Counted from the first letter of the stretch, positions 1 through 7,113 are shown. The stretch: DNA of 13,201 nt from Streptococcus mitis (GCF_901542415.1 NZ_CABEHV010000002.1:1-13201); one strand, 5' to 3'. Notes: generated from the sequence alone by a model not told the origin. Numbers and translations: made by a program.

Positions 1-425
1 AAAGAAGGACACCTTCTCTTAGAGGCTTTGACGATAGCTATGTATCCCCTCATTCTCGGCACACGGAGATTTCTAAGGAAGAGGTCTTAAATAAAACCAA
101 TCTCGAGATTTTATCAGAGGGTCCTCAGGTTGGAGTTTCGATTTTGGCTAGTCGTGATTTACGAGAAATTTATAGTTTTGGGCATTTGGAATATGATCGT
201 GATACCTTGGCAAATGAATATTTCCGAGATCGTGATGCAGGTTTAGATCCACATATTCCAGAAAATTACTTTAAGGATGATGATGTCAACCAGACACCTT
301 GTCTTTGTTGGTCTTCATCAGCAGCCCTCTTTTTCAGTAACTGGGTGAACTATGCCGTCTATCAGGAAACACCTTTTGACTGGAGAAAAATAGAAGATGA
401 TGCATCTGCATTTGGGTATTTATAA
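1..425 (+). CDS. metA: MetA homoserine O-acyltransferase, C-terminal part (cut by window start, one frameshift)
   Basis: This is the C-terminal part of the homoserine O-succinyl/acetyltransferase that activates homoserine in methionine biosynthesis. The segment keeps the family's catalytic His-x-Glu pair in the motif SFGHLEYD and the usual C-terminus ending in GYL, with stop at 423-425. Bases 1-19 read KEGHLL in one frame. The rest of the gene reads in another frame because this copy has CTCTT where the other has CTCTTT at 7517-7522. A single T is therefore missing close to the window edge, most simply a sequencing or consensus error. Whether the full gene lies upstream cannot be seen. dnaD follows after 8 bases, so the two are probably co-transcribed. 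Confidence 0.85.
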   Translation, partial: RRTPSLRGFDDSYVSPHSRHTEISKEEVLNKTNLEILSEGPQVGVSILASRDLREIYSFGHLEYDRDTLANEYFRDRDAGLDPHIPENYFKDDDVNQTPCLCWSSSAALFFSNWVNYAVYQETPFDWRKIEDDASAFGYL

Positions 426-433
426 GAGGAATT

Positions 434-1111
434 ATGACATATTTAGACGCTTTTAAATCAGGGAACTTGGTTTTACCGAGTGCCCTGCTCTTGCATTTTA
501 AGGAACTATTTCCTTCCAGCGACGATTTTCTGGTCTGGCAATTTTTCTATTTGCAAAATACGACAGGTTTGGAAGAAATGTCCCCAAGCCAGATTGCTGA
601 AAGGATTGGCAAGGAAATTTCGGATGTCAATCAGGCTATTTCCAATCTGACGGAGAGGGGACTACTTCAGTATCGAACGATCGAATTGAATGGCGAAATT
701 GAATTGCTTTTTGATGCTAGTTTGGCTTTGGAACGTTTGGATAATTTGCTTGGAGCCGCTCATTCGAGTTCAGACCAGTTGACATCTCAAAATCAGCTCA
801 AAGATTTGGTGGAAACCTTCCAGCAGGAATTAGGACGCTTGTTGACACCTTTTGAGATTGAAGATTTGACCAAGACACTAAAGGAAGATGGAACCAGTGC
901 TGACTTGATTAAGGAAGCTCTTCGTGAAGCTGTTTTGAATGGAAAAGCAAACTGGAAGTACATTCAGGCGATTTTGAGAAACTGGCGCCATGAAGGTATC
1001 AAAAGTGTGGCTCAAATCGAGGCTAAGCGGGCAGAAAGAGAAGCAAGCAATCCTCAGTTGACACAGGTATCTGCAGATTTCAGAAATGCCATGGATCTTT
1101 GGAAGGATTAA
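434..1111 (+). CDS. dnaD: DnaD-family replication initiation / primosome protein (copy 1)
   Basis: A 225-residue protein with the two-part DnaD architecture. The N-terminal half (about 1-105) looks like a winged-helix/oligomerisation domain, including a helix-turn-helix-like stretch with SPSQIAERIGKE. The C-terminal DnaB_2-type helical domain (about 120-200) carries the hallmark YIxxILxxW motif at residues 176-184. In Firmicutes DnaD acts with DnaA, DnaB and DnaI to remodel DNA and load the replicative helicase at oriC and during restart. The start is the ATG preceded by GAGG at 427-430. It lies 8 bases after metA, which suggests co-transcription, although the two functions are unrelated. The C-terminal tail is charged and probably contacts DNA. 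The gene ends shortly before the tpiA promoter. Confidence 0.9.
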   Translation: MTYLDAFKSGNLVLPSALLLHFKELFPSSDDFLVWQFFYLQNTTGLEEMSPSQIAERIGKEISDVNQAISNLTERGLLQYRTIELNGEIELLFDASLALERLDNLLGAAHSSSDQLTSQNQLKDLVETFQQELGRLLTPFEIEDLTKTLKEDGTSADLIKEALREAVLNGKANWKYIQAILRNWRHEGIKSVAQIEAKRAEREASNPQLTQVSADFRNAMDLWKD

Positions 1112-1144
1112 TCCATACAAGCAGGCTTGAAATCCGAGTAAGAT

Positions 1145-1173
1145 TTGCAAGCTGTGTATAATTGTGATAAAAT
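1145..1173 (+). promoter_or_regulatory. tpiA promoter (copy 1)
   Basis: TTGCAA at 1145-1150 and TAAAAT at 1168-1173 are separated by 17 bases, and TGA just before the -10 makes it an extended -10 promoter. A second -10-like TATAAT at 1157-1162 has no -35 at proper spacing. The position, between the dnaD stop and the tpiA ribosome site, fits a strong dedicated promoter for a glycolytic gene. Confidence 0.75.
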
Positions 1174-1208
1174 AAATAGAAAATAAATTGAAAAAAGAGG
1201 TATGTGAA

Positions 1209-1967
1209 ATGTCACGTAAACCATTTATCGCTGGTAACTGGAAAATGAACAAAAATCCAGAAGAAGCTAAAGTATTCGTTGAAGCAGTTGCATCAAAACT
1301 TCCTTCATCAGATCTTGTTGAAGCAGGTATCGCAGCTCCAGCTCTTGATTTGACAGCTGTTCTTGCTGCTGCTAAAGGTTCAAACCTCAAAGTTGCTGCT
1401 CAAAACTGCTACTTTGAAAATGCAGGTGCTTTCACTGGTGAAACTAGCCCACAAGTTTTGAAAGAAATCGGTACTGACTATGTTGTTATCGGTCACTCAG
1501 AACGCCGTGACTACTTCCATGAAACTGACGAAGATATCAACAAAAAAGCAAAAGCAATCTTTGCAAACGGTATGCTTCCAATCATCTGTTGTGGTGAGTC
1601 ACTTGAAACTTACGAAGCTGGTAAAGCTGCTGAATTCGTAGGTGCTCAAGTATCTGCTGCATTGGCTGGATTGACTGCTGAACAAGTTGCTGCATCAGTT
1701 ATCGCTTACGAGCCAATCTGGGCTATCGGTACTGGTAAATCAGCTTCACAAGACGATGCACAAAAAATGTGTAAAGTTGTTCGTGACGTTGTAGCTGCTG
1801 ACTTTGGTCAAGAAGTTGCAGACAAAGTTCGTGTTCAATACGGTGGTTCTGTTAAACCTGAAAACGTTGCTTCATACATGGCTTGCCCAGATGTTGACGG
1901 TGCCCTTGTAGGTGGTGCGTCACTTGAAGCAGAAAGCTTCTTGGCTTTGCTTGACTTTGTAAAATAA
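1209..1967 (+). CDS. tpiA: Triosephosphate isomerase (copy 1)
   Basis: A 252-residue TIM-barrel enzyme that interconverts dihydroxyacetone phosphate and glyceraldehyde 3-phosphate in cytosolic glycolysis and gluconeogenesis. The catalytic residues are visible: Asn10 and Lys12 in GNWKMN, His96 in GHSERR, and Glu168 in [10 protein letters not shown]. The mobile loop 6 follows Glu168, and the phosphate-gripping [10 protein letters not shown] is near the C-terminus. The length is normal for streptococci. I chose the ATG at 1209 over an upstream in-frame TTG at 1188, because GAGG at 1197-1200 is 8 bases before 1209 and would otherwise lie inside the coding region. Codon use is strongly biased (GCT, GTT, GAA, AAA), as expected for a very highly expressed gene. 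It is monocistronic, with its own promoter and terminator. Confidence 0.97.
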   Translation: MSRKPFIAGNWKMNKNPEEAKVFVEAVASKLPSSDLVEAGIAAPALDLTAVLAAAKGSNLKVAAQNCYFENAGAFTGETSPQVLKEIGTDYVVIGHSERRDYFHETDEDINKKAKAIFANGMLPIICCGESLETYEAGKAAEFVGAQVSAALAGLTAEQVAASVIAYEPIWAIGTGKSASQDDAQKMCKVVRDVVAADFGQEVADKVRVQYGGSVKPENVASYMACPDVDGALVGGASLEAESFLALLDFVK

Positions 1968-1986
1968 TCAGTAGCAAAAGCTAGGT

Positions 1987-2019
1987 GGAACAGCATTCAA
2001 GATGTCTGTTCCATTTTTT
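1987..2019 (+). terminator. tpiA intrinsic terminator (copy 1)
   Basis: A perfect 7-bp stem, GGAACAG (1987-1993) with CTGTTCC (2006-2012), is extended inward by CAT/ATG around a TCAAG loop and followed by six T residues at 2014-2019. It lies 20 bases after the tpiA stop. The ATG at 2002 sits inside the hairpin, which argues against using it as the lytC start. Confidence 0.85.
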
Positions 2020-2034
2020 ATAGGAGAAGAAAGA

Positions 2035-3579
2035 TTGAAAATCAAGATTGGAAAAATTGGATTAGCAAGTCTCTGTTTACTGGGCTTGGCAGTTAGTCAT
2101 GTCGCTGCAAATGAAACTGAAGTGAAATCATCTTCGGAAGGAAGCAGAGTTCAAGATTCTTCTAGCAAGGTAGAAGAAAAGAAATCAGAAACGACTACAA
2201 GTCAAAAAGAAGAAGAGAAGATGGAAGAAGTAAAAGAGACGCGAGCTAGTAGTAGTCAGAAAGAAGAAAGTAAGCCAAATTTAACATCAGCACACTGGGA
2301 AGGAGATTTCTATGTAAAAGCTGATGGTTCCAAAGCGAAGAGTGAGTGGATTTTCGATACTAGCTACAGTAGTTGGTTCTATATAAAATCAGATGGTCGT
2401 TATGCCCAAAAAGAATGGCATGGAAACTATTACCTCAAAATGGGTGGTTACATGGCTAAAAATGAATGGGTTTACGATAACAATTATAATAGCTGGTTCT
2501 ACCTCAAGATAGACGGTTCTTATGCAAATCAAGAATGGCAGAAAATTAATGGTAAATGGTATTATTTCAAGAAATGGGGCTCTATGGCTAAAAGTCAGTG
2601 GCAAGGAAATTATTTCTTGAATGGTCAAGGTGCCATGATGCAAAACGAATGGCTTTACGATAAGCATTATAAGACTTGGTTCTATCTTAAGGCAGATGGT
2701 TCTTACGCTAATGAACAGTGGCAAAAGATTGATGGCAAGTGGTACTATTTCAAGAAGTGGGGCTACATGGCTCAAGATGAGTGGCAAGGTAATTACTATC
2801 TTACTGAAAGTGGTGCTATGGCGACTGGTGAGTTAGTGATGGACGATACTCGCTATACTTTTGCTGATTCAGGGGAACTGAAAGAAAAGAAAGCCTTGAA
2901 TGTTGGTTGGGTTTATCGAAACGGCCACCGTTATTTCTTTAACCATCGTGAAGAACAGGTTGGAACAGATCGTGCTAAGAAGGTTATTGATGTCAGTGAA
3001 CATAATGGTCGCATTAGTGATTGGAAAAAGGTTATCCAGGAAAATGGAGTTGATGGCGTCATTGTTCGCTTGGGATATAGTGGTGTAGAAGATAAGGAAT
3101 TGGCTTATAATATTCAAGAATTGAATCGACTAGGCATTCCTTATGGTGTTTATCTTTATACCTATGCCGAAAATGAAACAGATGCTGAGAATGATGCCAA
3201 ACAGACTATTGAACTCTTGAAGAAATACAAGATGAACTTGTCTTATCCAATCTACTATGATGTTGAGAACTGGGAATATGTCAATAAAACAAAGAGAGCT
3301 TCAAATGATACTGGAATCTGGGTCAAGATTATCAATAAGTATATGACAACAATGAAGCAGGCTGGTTATCAAAATGTGAAAGTTTATAGCTATCGTCAAC
3401 TCTTGCAAACTCGTTTGAATCATCCAGATATTTTACAACATGTCAACTGGGTTGCAGCCTATACGGATGTGCTTGATTGGAATAATCCTCATTATTCAGG
3501 AGAAAAAGGATGGCAATATACTTCATCTGACTCTCTTAAAGGGATTAGGGGTCATGTTGATGTTAGCGTCTGGTATTAA
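2035..3579 (+). CDS. lytC: LytC choline-binding lysozyme (GH25 muramidase, copy 1)
   Basis: A 514-residue secreted autolysin cleaving the N-acetylmuramic acid to N-acetylglucosamine bond of peptidoglycan. Residues 1-25 are a signal peptide (KIKIGK, hydrophobic core, VAA cleavage site). Residues 26-85 are a Ser/Glu/Lys-rich linker. About 88-300 is a run of choline-binding repeats rich in W-Y-Y/F and G, which anchor the protein to phosphocholine on teichoic acids. Residues 317-514 are the glycosyl hydrolase 25 domain, with Asp319 in DVSEHNG and Asp409/Glu411 in YYDVEN as likely catalytic acids. This order, repeats before catalytic domain, is typical of LytC. The start is TTG with AGGAGA at 2022-2027, 7 bases ahead; an in-frame ATG at 2002 lies in the tpiA terminator. 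Linker and repeats differ clearly from the pneumococcal LytC I recall, which suggests a commensal relative. Confidence 0.93.
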   Translation: MKIKIGKIGLASLCLLGLAVSHVAANETEVKSSSEGSRVQDSSSKVEEKKSETTTSQKEEEKMEEVKETRASSSQKEESKPNLTSAHWEGDFYVKADGSKAKSEWIFDTSYSSWFYIKSDGRYAQKEWHGNYYLKMGGYMAKNEWVYDNNYNSWFYLKIDGSYANQEWQKINGKWYYFKKWGSMAKSQWQGNYFLNGQGAMMQNEWLYDKHYKTWFYLKADGSYANEQWQKIDGKWYYFKKWGYMAQDEWQGNYYLTESGAMATGELVMDDTRYTFADSGELKEKKALNVGWVYRNGHRYFFNHREEQVGTDRAKKVIDVSEHNGRISDWKKVIQENGVDGVIVRLGYSGVEDKELAYNIQELNRLGIPYGVYLYTYAENETDAENDAKQTIELLKKYKMNLSYPIYYDVENWEYVNKTKRASNDTGIWVKIINKYMTTMKQAGYQNVKVYSYRQLLQTRLNHPDILQHVNWVAAYTDVLDWNNPHYSGEKGWQYTSSDSLKGIRGHVDVSVWY

Positions 3580-3595
3580 GATATAAAGTTGAGAA

Positions 3596-3627
3596 AGGAG
3601 TGTGCAAGAAATTTGCATCCTCTTTTT
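3596..3627 (+). terminator. lytC intrinsic terminator (copy 1)
   Basis: AGGA (3596-3599) and TGCAA (3603-3607) pair with TTGCA (3613-3617) and TCCT (3618-3621). There is a three-base bulge, a GAAAT loop and a following T-rich tract at 3623-3632. It lies just after the lytC stop. The bulge makes it weaker than the tpiA hairpin. Confidence 0.65.
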
Positions 3628-3659
3628 CTTTATTTTACTGAAGCAAAGGGGTATGAAAT

Positions 3660-3768
3660 TTATACTCTACGAAAATCTCTTCAAACCACGTCGGTTTTAT
3701 TTGCAACCTCAAAGCTGTACTTTGAGCAACCTGCGGCTAGATTTCTAGTTTGATCTTCATTAAGTATT
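3660..3768 (+). repeat. Degenerate BOX element (copy 1)
   Basis: The 342-base gap between lytC and dpr holds sequence I recognise as the pneumococcal BOX repeat. A boxA-like left end at about 3660-3692 reads TATACTCTACGAAAATCTC and continues with TCTTCAAACCACGTC. A boxB-like hairpin at 3708-3726 is CTCAAAG, a 5-base loop, then CTTTGAG. A boxC-like right end runs from AACCTGCGGCTAG to TTCATTAAGTAT. The right half of boxA, which carries the familiar typing-primer site, is missing, so this is a shortened relic. BOX elements are non-autonomous, intergenic and structured in RNA. Nothing here shows that it regulates dpr. Confidence 0.75.
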
Positions 3769-3838
3769 AATCAAAAAATCTCTAAATAATTCTTAAATTA
3801 TCAGTCTATTGCAACTTTTCTCATGTGAGTCTTTTGGC

Positions 3839-3870
3839 TTGCTATTGGTTTTTCTTAGTAGTATACTAAG
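3839..3870 (+). promoter_or_regulatory. dpr promoter with overlapping palindromic operator candidate (copy 1)
   Basis: TTGCTA at 3839-3844 and TATACT at 3862-3867 are 17 bases apart, a good sigma-A promoter. A perfect inverted repeat, CTTAGTA-GTA-TACTAAG (3854-3870), lies across the -10. A protein bound there would block RNA polymerase. It does not match the PerR box consensus I know (TTATAATNATTATAA), so the regulator is not identified. The likely transcript start is near 3873-3875, about 45 bases before the dpr ATG. Confidence 0.7.
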
Positions 3871-3921
3871 GTAGTAATCATTAAGAAGTGGTTACAAAAA
3901 ATAATGAATGAGGTAAAGAAA

Positions 3922-4440
3922 ATGGTAGAATTTAAAAAAGAAGCAGTAAAAGACGTAACAACATTGACAAAATCAGCGCCAGTAGCATTGGCGAAAACAA
4001 AGGAAGTATTGAATCAAGCTGTTGCTGATTTGTACGTAGCCCACGTTGCTTTGCACCAAGTACACTGGTACATGCGTGGTCGTGGTTTCCTTGTATGGCA
4101 TCCAAAAATGGATGAGTACATGGATGCTCTTGATGGTCAATTGGATGAAATCAGTGAGCGTTTGATCACACTTGGTGGTAGCCCATTCTCTACATTGACA
4201 GAATTCCTTCAAAACAGTGAAATCGAAGAAGAAGCTGGTGAATACCGTAATGTTGAAGAAAGCTTGGAACGTGTCCTTGCTATCTACCGTTACTTGTCAG
4301 AACTCTTCCAAAAAGGTTTGGATGTTACTGATGAAGAAGGTGACGATGTGACAAACGGTATCTTTACAGATGCTAAAACTGAAACTGATAAAACAATCTG
4401 GATGCTTGCCGCAGAACTTGGACAAGCACCTGGTTTGTAA
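3922..4440 (+). CDS. dpr: Dpr / Dps-like ferritin, peroxide-resistance protein (copy 1)
   Basis: A 172-residue member of the Dps family. In streptococci, Dpr forms a dodecamer shell that oxidises and stores Fe(II). This removes iron that would react with peroxide, an essential job in catalase-negative bacteria that make H2O2. The inter-subunit ferroxidase ligands are visible in [19 protein letters not shown] and downstream: His48, His60, Asp64, Asp75 and Glu79. I chose the ATG at 3922, which has GAGG at 3910-3913 eight bases ahead. The upstream in-frame ATG at 3904 has no such site and would place the site inside the gene. It stands alone, with a promoter/operator before it and a hairpin terminator after it. 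Codon bias is high, consistent with an abundant protein. Confidence 0.95.
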   Translation: MVEFKKEAVKDVTTLTKSAPVALAKTKEVLNQAVADLYVAHVALHQVHWYMRGRGFLVWHPKMDEYMDALDGQLDEISERLITLGGSPFSTLTEFLQNSEIEEEAGEYRNVEESLERVLAIYRYLSELFQKGLDVTDEEGDDVTNGIFTDAKTETDKTIWMLAAELGQAPGL

Positions 4441-4458
4441 GAAATAGAATAATCATAT

Positions 4459-4492
4459 AAAAATCTGTAGGATGCCTCTTACAGATTTTTTT
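4459..4492 (+). terminator. dpr intrinsic terminator (copy 1)
   Basis: AAAAATCTGTA (4459-4469) pairs fully with TACAGATTTTT (4480-4490). A G-C pair and an A-T pair extend the stem into the loop, and more T residues follow to 4492. The A-tract on the left arm means it could also stop transcripts from the other strand. It lies about 20 bases after the dpr stop. Confidence 0.85.
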
Positions 4493-4535
4493 CTATTCTG
4501 TAAGCTATTCCAAACCAGTCTTTTTTTGAGTTTTT

Positions 4536-4544
4536 TGATAAAAT
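4536..4544 (+). promoter_or_regulatory. dfr extended -10 promoter (copy 1)
   Basis: TGATAAAAT matches an extended -10, the same 9-mer as in the tpiA promoter. No good -35 stands 17 bases upstream, so initiation would rely on the TG extension. It lies 27 bases before the dfr start, giving a short leader that contains AAAAGGA at 4558-4564 as the ribosome site. Confidence 0.55.
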
Positions 4545-4571
4545 AGTACTATCAGTGAAAAGGATGGAAGC

Positions 4572-5078
4572 ATGACTAAGAAAATCGTAGCTATTTGGGC
4601 CCAGGATGAAGAGGGTGTGATTGGTAAGGGAAATCGCCTGCCTTGGCATTTGCCAGCAGAACTGCAACACTTCAAAGAAACAACTCTGAATCATGCTATC
4701 TTGATGGGGCGTGTGACCTTTGATGGGATGGGGCGTCGCTTGCTTCCACAACGGGAAACTCTGATTTTGACGCGTAATTCTGAAGAAAAGATAGACGGGG
4801 TTACTACTTTTCAGGATGTCCAGTCTGTCTTGGACTGGTATCAGGCTCAAGAAAAGAATCTTTATATTATCGGTGGGAAGCAAATTTTTCAGGCTTTTGA
4901 ACCCTACCTTGACGAAGTAATTGTGACTCAAATTCATGCTCGGGTGGAGGGAGATACCTATTTCCCTGAGGAGTTTGATTTGTCTCTTTTTGAGACAGTT
5001 TCAAGCAAATCCTATACCAAAGATGAGAAAAATCCTTATGATTTTACCATCCAATACCGCAAGAGAAAGGAAGTCTAA
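4572..5078 (+). CDS. dfr: Dihydrofolate reductase (copy 1, intact)
   Basis: A 168-residue chromosomal DHFR reducing dihydrofolate to tetrahydrofolate with NADPH. It is the target of trimethoprim. Family marks are [18 protein letters not shown] (substrate side, with the Trp of the LPW motif), MGRVTF (NADPH binding) and IIGGKQIF. Position 100 is Ile, so the classic pneumococcal I100L resistance change is absent. Residues Gln60, Ser70, Ala92 and Phe135 correspond, as I remember the literature, to changes found in mosaic alleles of resistant pneumococci. They probably reflect normal commensal sequence here. The stop codon overlaps the start of the next small gene by one base (TAATG), so dfr heads an operon running through clpX and ysxC. 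Confidence 0.96.
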   Translation: MTKKIVAIWAQDEEGVIGKGNRLPWHLPAELQHFKETTLNHAILMGRVTFDGMGRRLLPQRETLILTRNSEEKIDGVTTFQDVQSVLDWYQAQEKNLYIIGGKQIFQAFEPYLDEVIVTQIHARVEGDTYFPEEFDLSLFETVSSKSYTKDEKNPYDFTIQYRKRKEV

Positions 5079-5248
5079 TGGAACGTAGTATATTTGGTTT
5101 TTTCACAGCCATGCTGTGTTTGGTCTGCTTGCTTGCAGGAGCACAGGCTTTTCGTAAAAAGCGTTATGGACTTTCTGTCCTGCTCTGGTTAAATGCCTTT
5201 ACCAATTTGGTCAATAGTATCCATGCTTTTTACATGACCTTATTTTAG
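5078..5248 (+). CDS. Small membrane protein of 56 residues between dfr and clpX (copy 1)
   Basis: A short ORF starting with the A of the dfr stop (TAATG) and preceded by AAAGGA at 5066-5071. The product begins [20 protein letters not shown] and ends in AFYMTLF. It has two hydrophobic stretches, about residues 5-24 and 34-54, separated by a basic turn (RKKRYG), so it is probably a two-pass membrane hairpin with the turn in the cytoplasm. I recall a small hypothetical protein at this place in pneumococcal genomes, which supports a real gene. The translational overlap suggests coupling to dfr. The function is unknown, and I see no motif that would assign one. Confidence 0.8.
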   Translation: MERSIFGFFTAMLCLVCLLAGAQAFRKKRYGLSVLLWLNAFTNLVNSIHAFYMTLF

Positions 5249-5284
5249 ATAGAATGACAGTATAGAATAGAACGGAAGGAAATC

Positions 5285-6517
5285 ATGCCTACAAATAGGA
5301 ATAATGATATGATGGTTTATTGCTCATTTTGTGGCAAAAGCCAAGAAGAAGTACAAAAAATAATCGCAGGCAACAACGCCTTTATCTGTAATGAATGTGT
5401 GGAGTTGGCTCAGGAAATCATTCGAGAGGAGTTGGCGGAAGAAGTCTTGGCAGACTTGTCTGAAGTTCCAAAACCAATCGAACTCCTCCATATCTTGAAC
5501 CACTATGTAATCGGTCAAGATCGTGCCAAACGTGCTTTAGCAGTAGCAGTATACAACCACTACAAACGCATCAATTTCCACGATACGCGTGAAGAGTCGG
5601 AAGATGTGGATTTGCAGAAGTCAAACATCTTGATGATTGGCCCAACTGGTTCAGGGAAAACTTTCCTGGCCCAGACCTTGGCTAAGAGCTTGAATGTGCC
5701 TTTTGCGATTGCGGATGCAACAGCTCTTACTGAGGCTGGTTATGTTGGTGAGGATGTGGAAAATATCCTCCTCAAACTATTGCAGGCTGCTGACTTTAAT
5801 ATTGAACGTGCAGAGCGTGGGATTATCTACGTGGATGAAATTGACAAGATTGCTAAGAAGAGCGAGAACGTATCGATCACACGTGATGTTTCTGGTGAAG
5901 GTGTGCAACAAGCCCTTCTCAAGATTATCGAGGGGACCGTTGCTAGTGTTCCGCCTCAAGGTGGACGCAAGCATCCGCAACAAGAGATGATTCAAGTGGA
6001 TACTAAAAATATCCTCTTCATCGTGGGTGGTGCTTTTGATGGTATTGAAGAAATCGTCAAACAACGTCTGGGAGAAAAAGTCATCGGATTTGGTCAAAAT
6101 AATAAAGCAATTGATGAAAACAGCTCTTACATGCAAGAAATCATCGCAGAAGATATTCAAAAATTTGGTATTATCCCTGAGTTGATTGGACTCTTGCCTG
6201 TCTTTGCTGCTCTTGAGCAATTGACAGTGGATGACTTGGTTCGTATCTTGAAAGAGCCAAGAAATGCTTTGGTGAAACAGTACCAAACCTTGCTTTCTTA
6301 TGATGATGTCGAGTTGGAGTTTGACGACGAAGCCCTTCAAGAGATTGCAAATAAGGCCATCGAACGCAAAACCGGTGCGCGTGGTCTTCGCTCGATTATC
6401 GAAGAAACCATGCTAGATGTCATGTTTGAAGTACCGAGTCAGGAAAATGTGAAATTGGTCCGCATCACTAAAGAAGCTGTCGATGGAACAGATAAACCAA
6501 TCCTAGAAACAGCCTAG
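5285..6517 (+). CDS. clpX: ClpX, ATPase subunit of the ClpXP protease, with Leu at the arginine-finger position
   Basis: A 410-residue AAA+ unfoldase that feeds tagged or misfolded proteins to ClpP. The order of parts is normal: zinc-binding Cys13, Cys16, Cys35, Cys38; Walker A GPTGSGKT (119-126); pore loop GYVG (152-155); Walker B with Asp184/Glu185; RKH loop (228-230); the IGF loop that docks ClpP (267-269); and sensor 2 in GARGLR (364-369). The odd point is residue 303. The family motif IGRLPV reads IGLLPV here (CTC at 6191-6193), replacing the arginine finger equivalent to E. coli R307. That should abolish or badly weaken ATP hydrolysis. It could be a one-base sequencing error or a damaged copy. 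The start is the ATG with AGGA at 5277-5280. ysxC follows at once. Confidence 0.95.
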   Translation: MPTNRNNDMMVYCSFCGKSQEEVQKIIAGNNAFICNECVELAQEIIREELAEEVLADLSEVPKPIELLHILNHYVIGQDRAKRALAVAVYNHYKRINFHDTREESEDVDLQKSNILMIGPTGSGKTFLAQTLAKSLNVPFAIADATALTEAGYVGEDVENILLKLLQAADFNIERAERGIIYVDEIDKIAKKSENVSITRDVSGEGVQQALLKIIEGTVASVPPQGGRKHPQQEMIQVDTKNILFIVGGAFDGIEEIVKQRLGEKVIGFGQNNKAIDENSSYMQEIIAEDIQKFGIIPELIGLLPVFAALEQLTVDDLVRILKEPRNALVKQYQTLLSYDDVELEFDDEALQEIANKAIERKTGARGLRSIIEETMLDVMFEVPSQENVKLVRITKEAVDGTDKPILETA

Positions 6518-6525
6518 AGGTGACT

Positions 6526-7113
6526 ATGGAACTTAATACACATAATGCTGAAATCTTGCTCAGTGCGGCTAATAAATCCCACTATCCGCAGGATGAACTG
6601 CCAGAGATTGCCCTAGCAGGGCGTTCAAATGTTGGTAAATCTAGCTTTATCAATACCATGCTGAACCGTAAGAATCTAGCCCGAACATCAGGTAAACCTG
6701 GTAAAACTCAGCTGCTCAACTTCTTTAATATCGACGACAAGATGCGCTTTGTGGATGTGCCTGGTTATGGCTATGCCCGCGTTTCCAAAAAGGAACGTGA
6801 AAAGTGGGGGCGCATGATTGAGGAGTATCTAACGACTCGGGAAAATCTCCGTGCAGTGGTCAGTCTAGTTGACCTTCGTCATGACCCGTCAGCAGATGAT
6901 GTGCAGATGTACGAATTTCTTAAGTATTATGAGATTCCAGTCATCATTGTGGCGACCAAGGCAGACAAGATTCCACGTGGTAAATGGAACAAGCACGAAT
7001 CAGCAATCAAAAAGAAATTAAACTTTGACCCAAGTGACGACTTTATCCTCTTTTCATCTGTCAGCAAGGCAGGGATGGATGAAGCTTGGGATGCAATCTT
7101 AGAAAAATTGTGA
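6526..7113 (+). CDS. ysxC: YsxC/EngB ribosome-biogenesis GTPase
   Basis: A 195-residue EngB-type GTPase that acts late in 50S subunit assembly and is essential in many Firmicutes. The GTPase motifs are in order: G1 GRSNVGKSS (32-40), the G2 region around GKPGKTQ, G3 DVPG (77-80), G4 TKAD (144-147) and a G5-like FSSVSK. The length is that of the family, so the gene is whole. I chose the ATG at 6526, with GAGG at 6517-6520 overlapping the clpX stop. A GTG at 6520 is in frame but would consume that site. The clpX-ysxC pairing is common in streptococci. Downstream, the usual neighbour is missing and the interior of metA follows. Confidence 0.95.
   Translation: MELNTHNAEILLSAANKSHYPQDELPEIALAGRSNVGKSSFINTMLNRKNLARTSGKPGKTQLLNFFNIDDKMRFVDVPGYGYARVSKKEREKWGRMIEEYLTTRENLRAVVSLVDLRHDPSADDVQMYEFLKYYEIPVIIVATKADKIPRGKWNKHESAIKKKLNFDPSDDFILFSSVSKAGMDEAWDAILEKL

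Larger units (their letters stand above)
1..5699 (+). repeat. Copy 1 of the part of a 7,502-bp direct tandem repeat that appears twice in the window
   Basis: This segment recurs in the same orientation at 7502-13201. Gene starts and ends are displaced by exactly 7,502 bases (tpiA 1209 to 8711, lytC 2035 to 9537, dpr 3922 to 11424). The two arms encode identical DnaD, TpiA, LytC and Dpr proteins and have the same intergenic regions. The only differences I found are five one-base homopolymer indels, at about 17-20 in this copy and at 12363, 12379, 12428 and 12601 in the other. The unit continues to 7501, but only its first 5,699 bases are seen twice because the window ends. Confidence 0.98.

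Noticed and set aside
1188..1208. Upstream TTG start for tpiA
   Set aside because: It would include the GAGG site and add seven residues before the conserved [14 protein letters not shown] start of the enzyme.
878..1390. 170-residue open frame on the minus strand across dnaD and tpiA (repeated at 8380-8892)
   Set aside because: It lies opposite two well-supported genes, crosses the tpiA promoter, and has no ribosome site or recognisable domain.
1941..1986. Possible lytC promoter near the tpiA 3' end (TTGACT, TAAAAT)
   Set aside because: The hexamers overlap or have the wrong spacing, and any transcript would pass through the tpiA terminator. Not strong enough to call.
2300..2900. LytC choline-binding repeats as a DNA repeat array or CRISPR-like structure
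   Set aside because: The periodicity is at protein level, with degenerate DNA and no uniform spacers.
5098..5103. The T run in the small ORF as a phase-variation switch (six T residues versus five in the other copy)
   Set aside because: Six T residues is too short for efficient slippage, and three other unrelated homopolymer indels lie nearby in copy 2, so sequencing error is simpler.
5249..5284. A heat-shock (CtsR or HrcA) operator before clpX
   Set aside because: The 36 bases hold TAGAAT repeats but no match to the CtsR heptad repeat or the CIRCE inverted repeat.
6520..6525. GTG start two codons upstream for ysxC
   Set aside because: It overlaps the ribosome site, and the family protein begins at the ATG at 6526.
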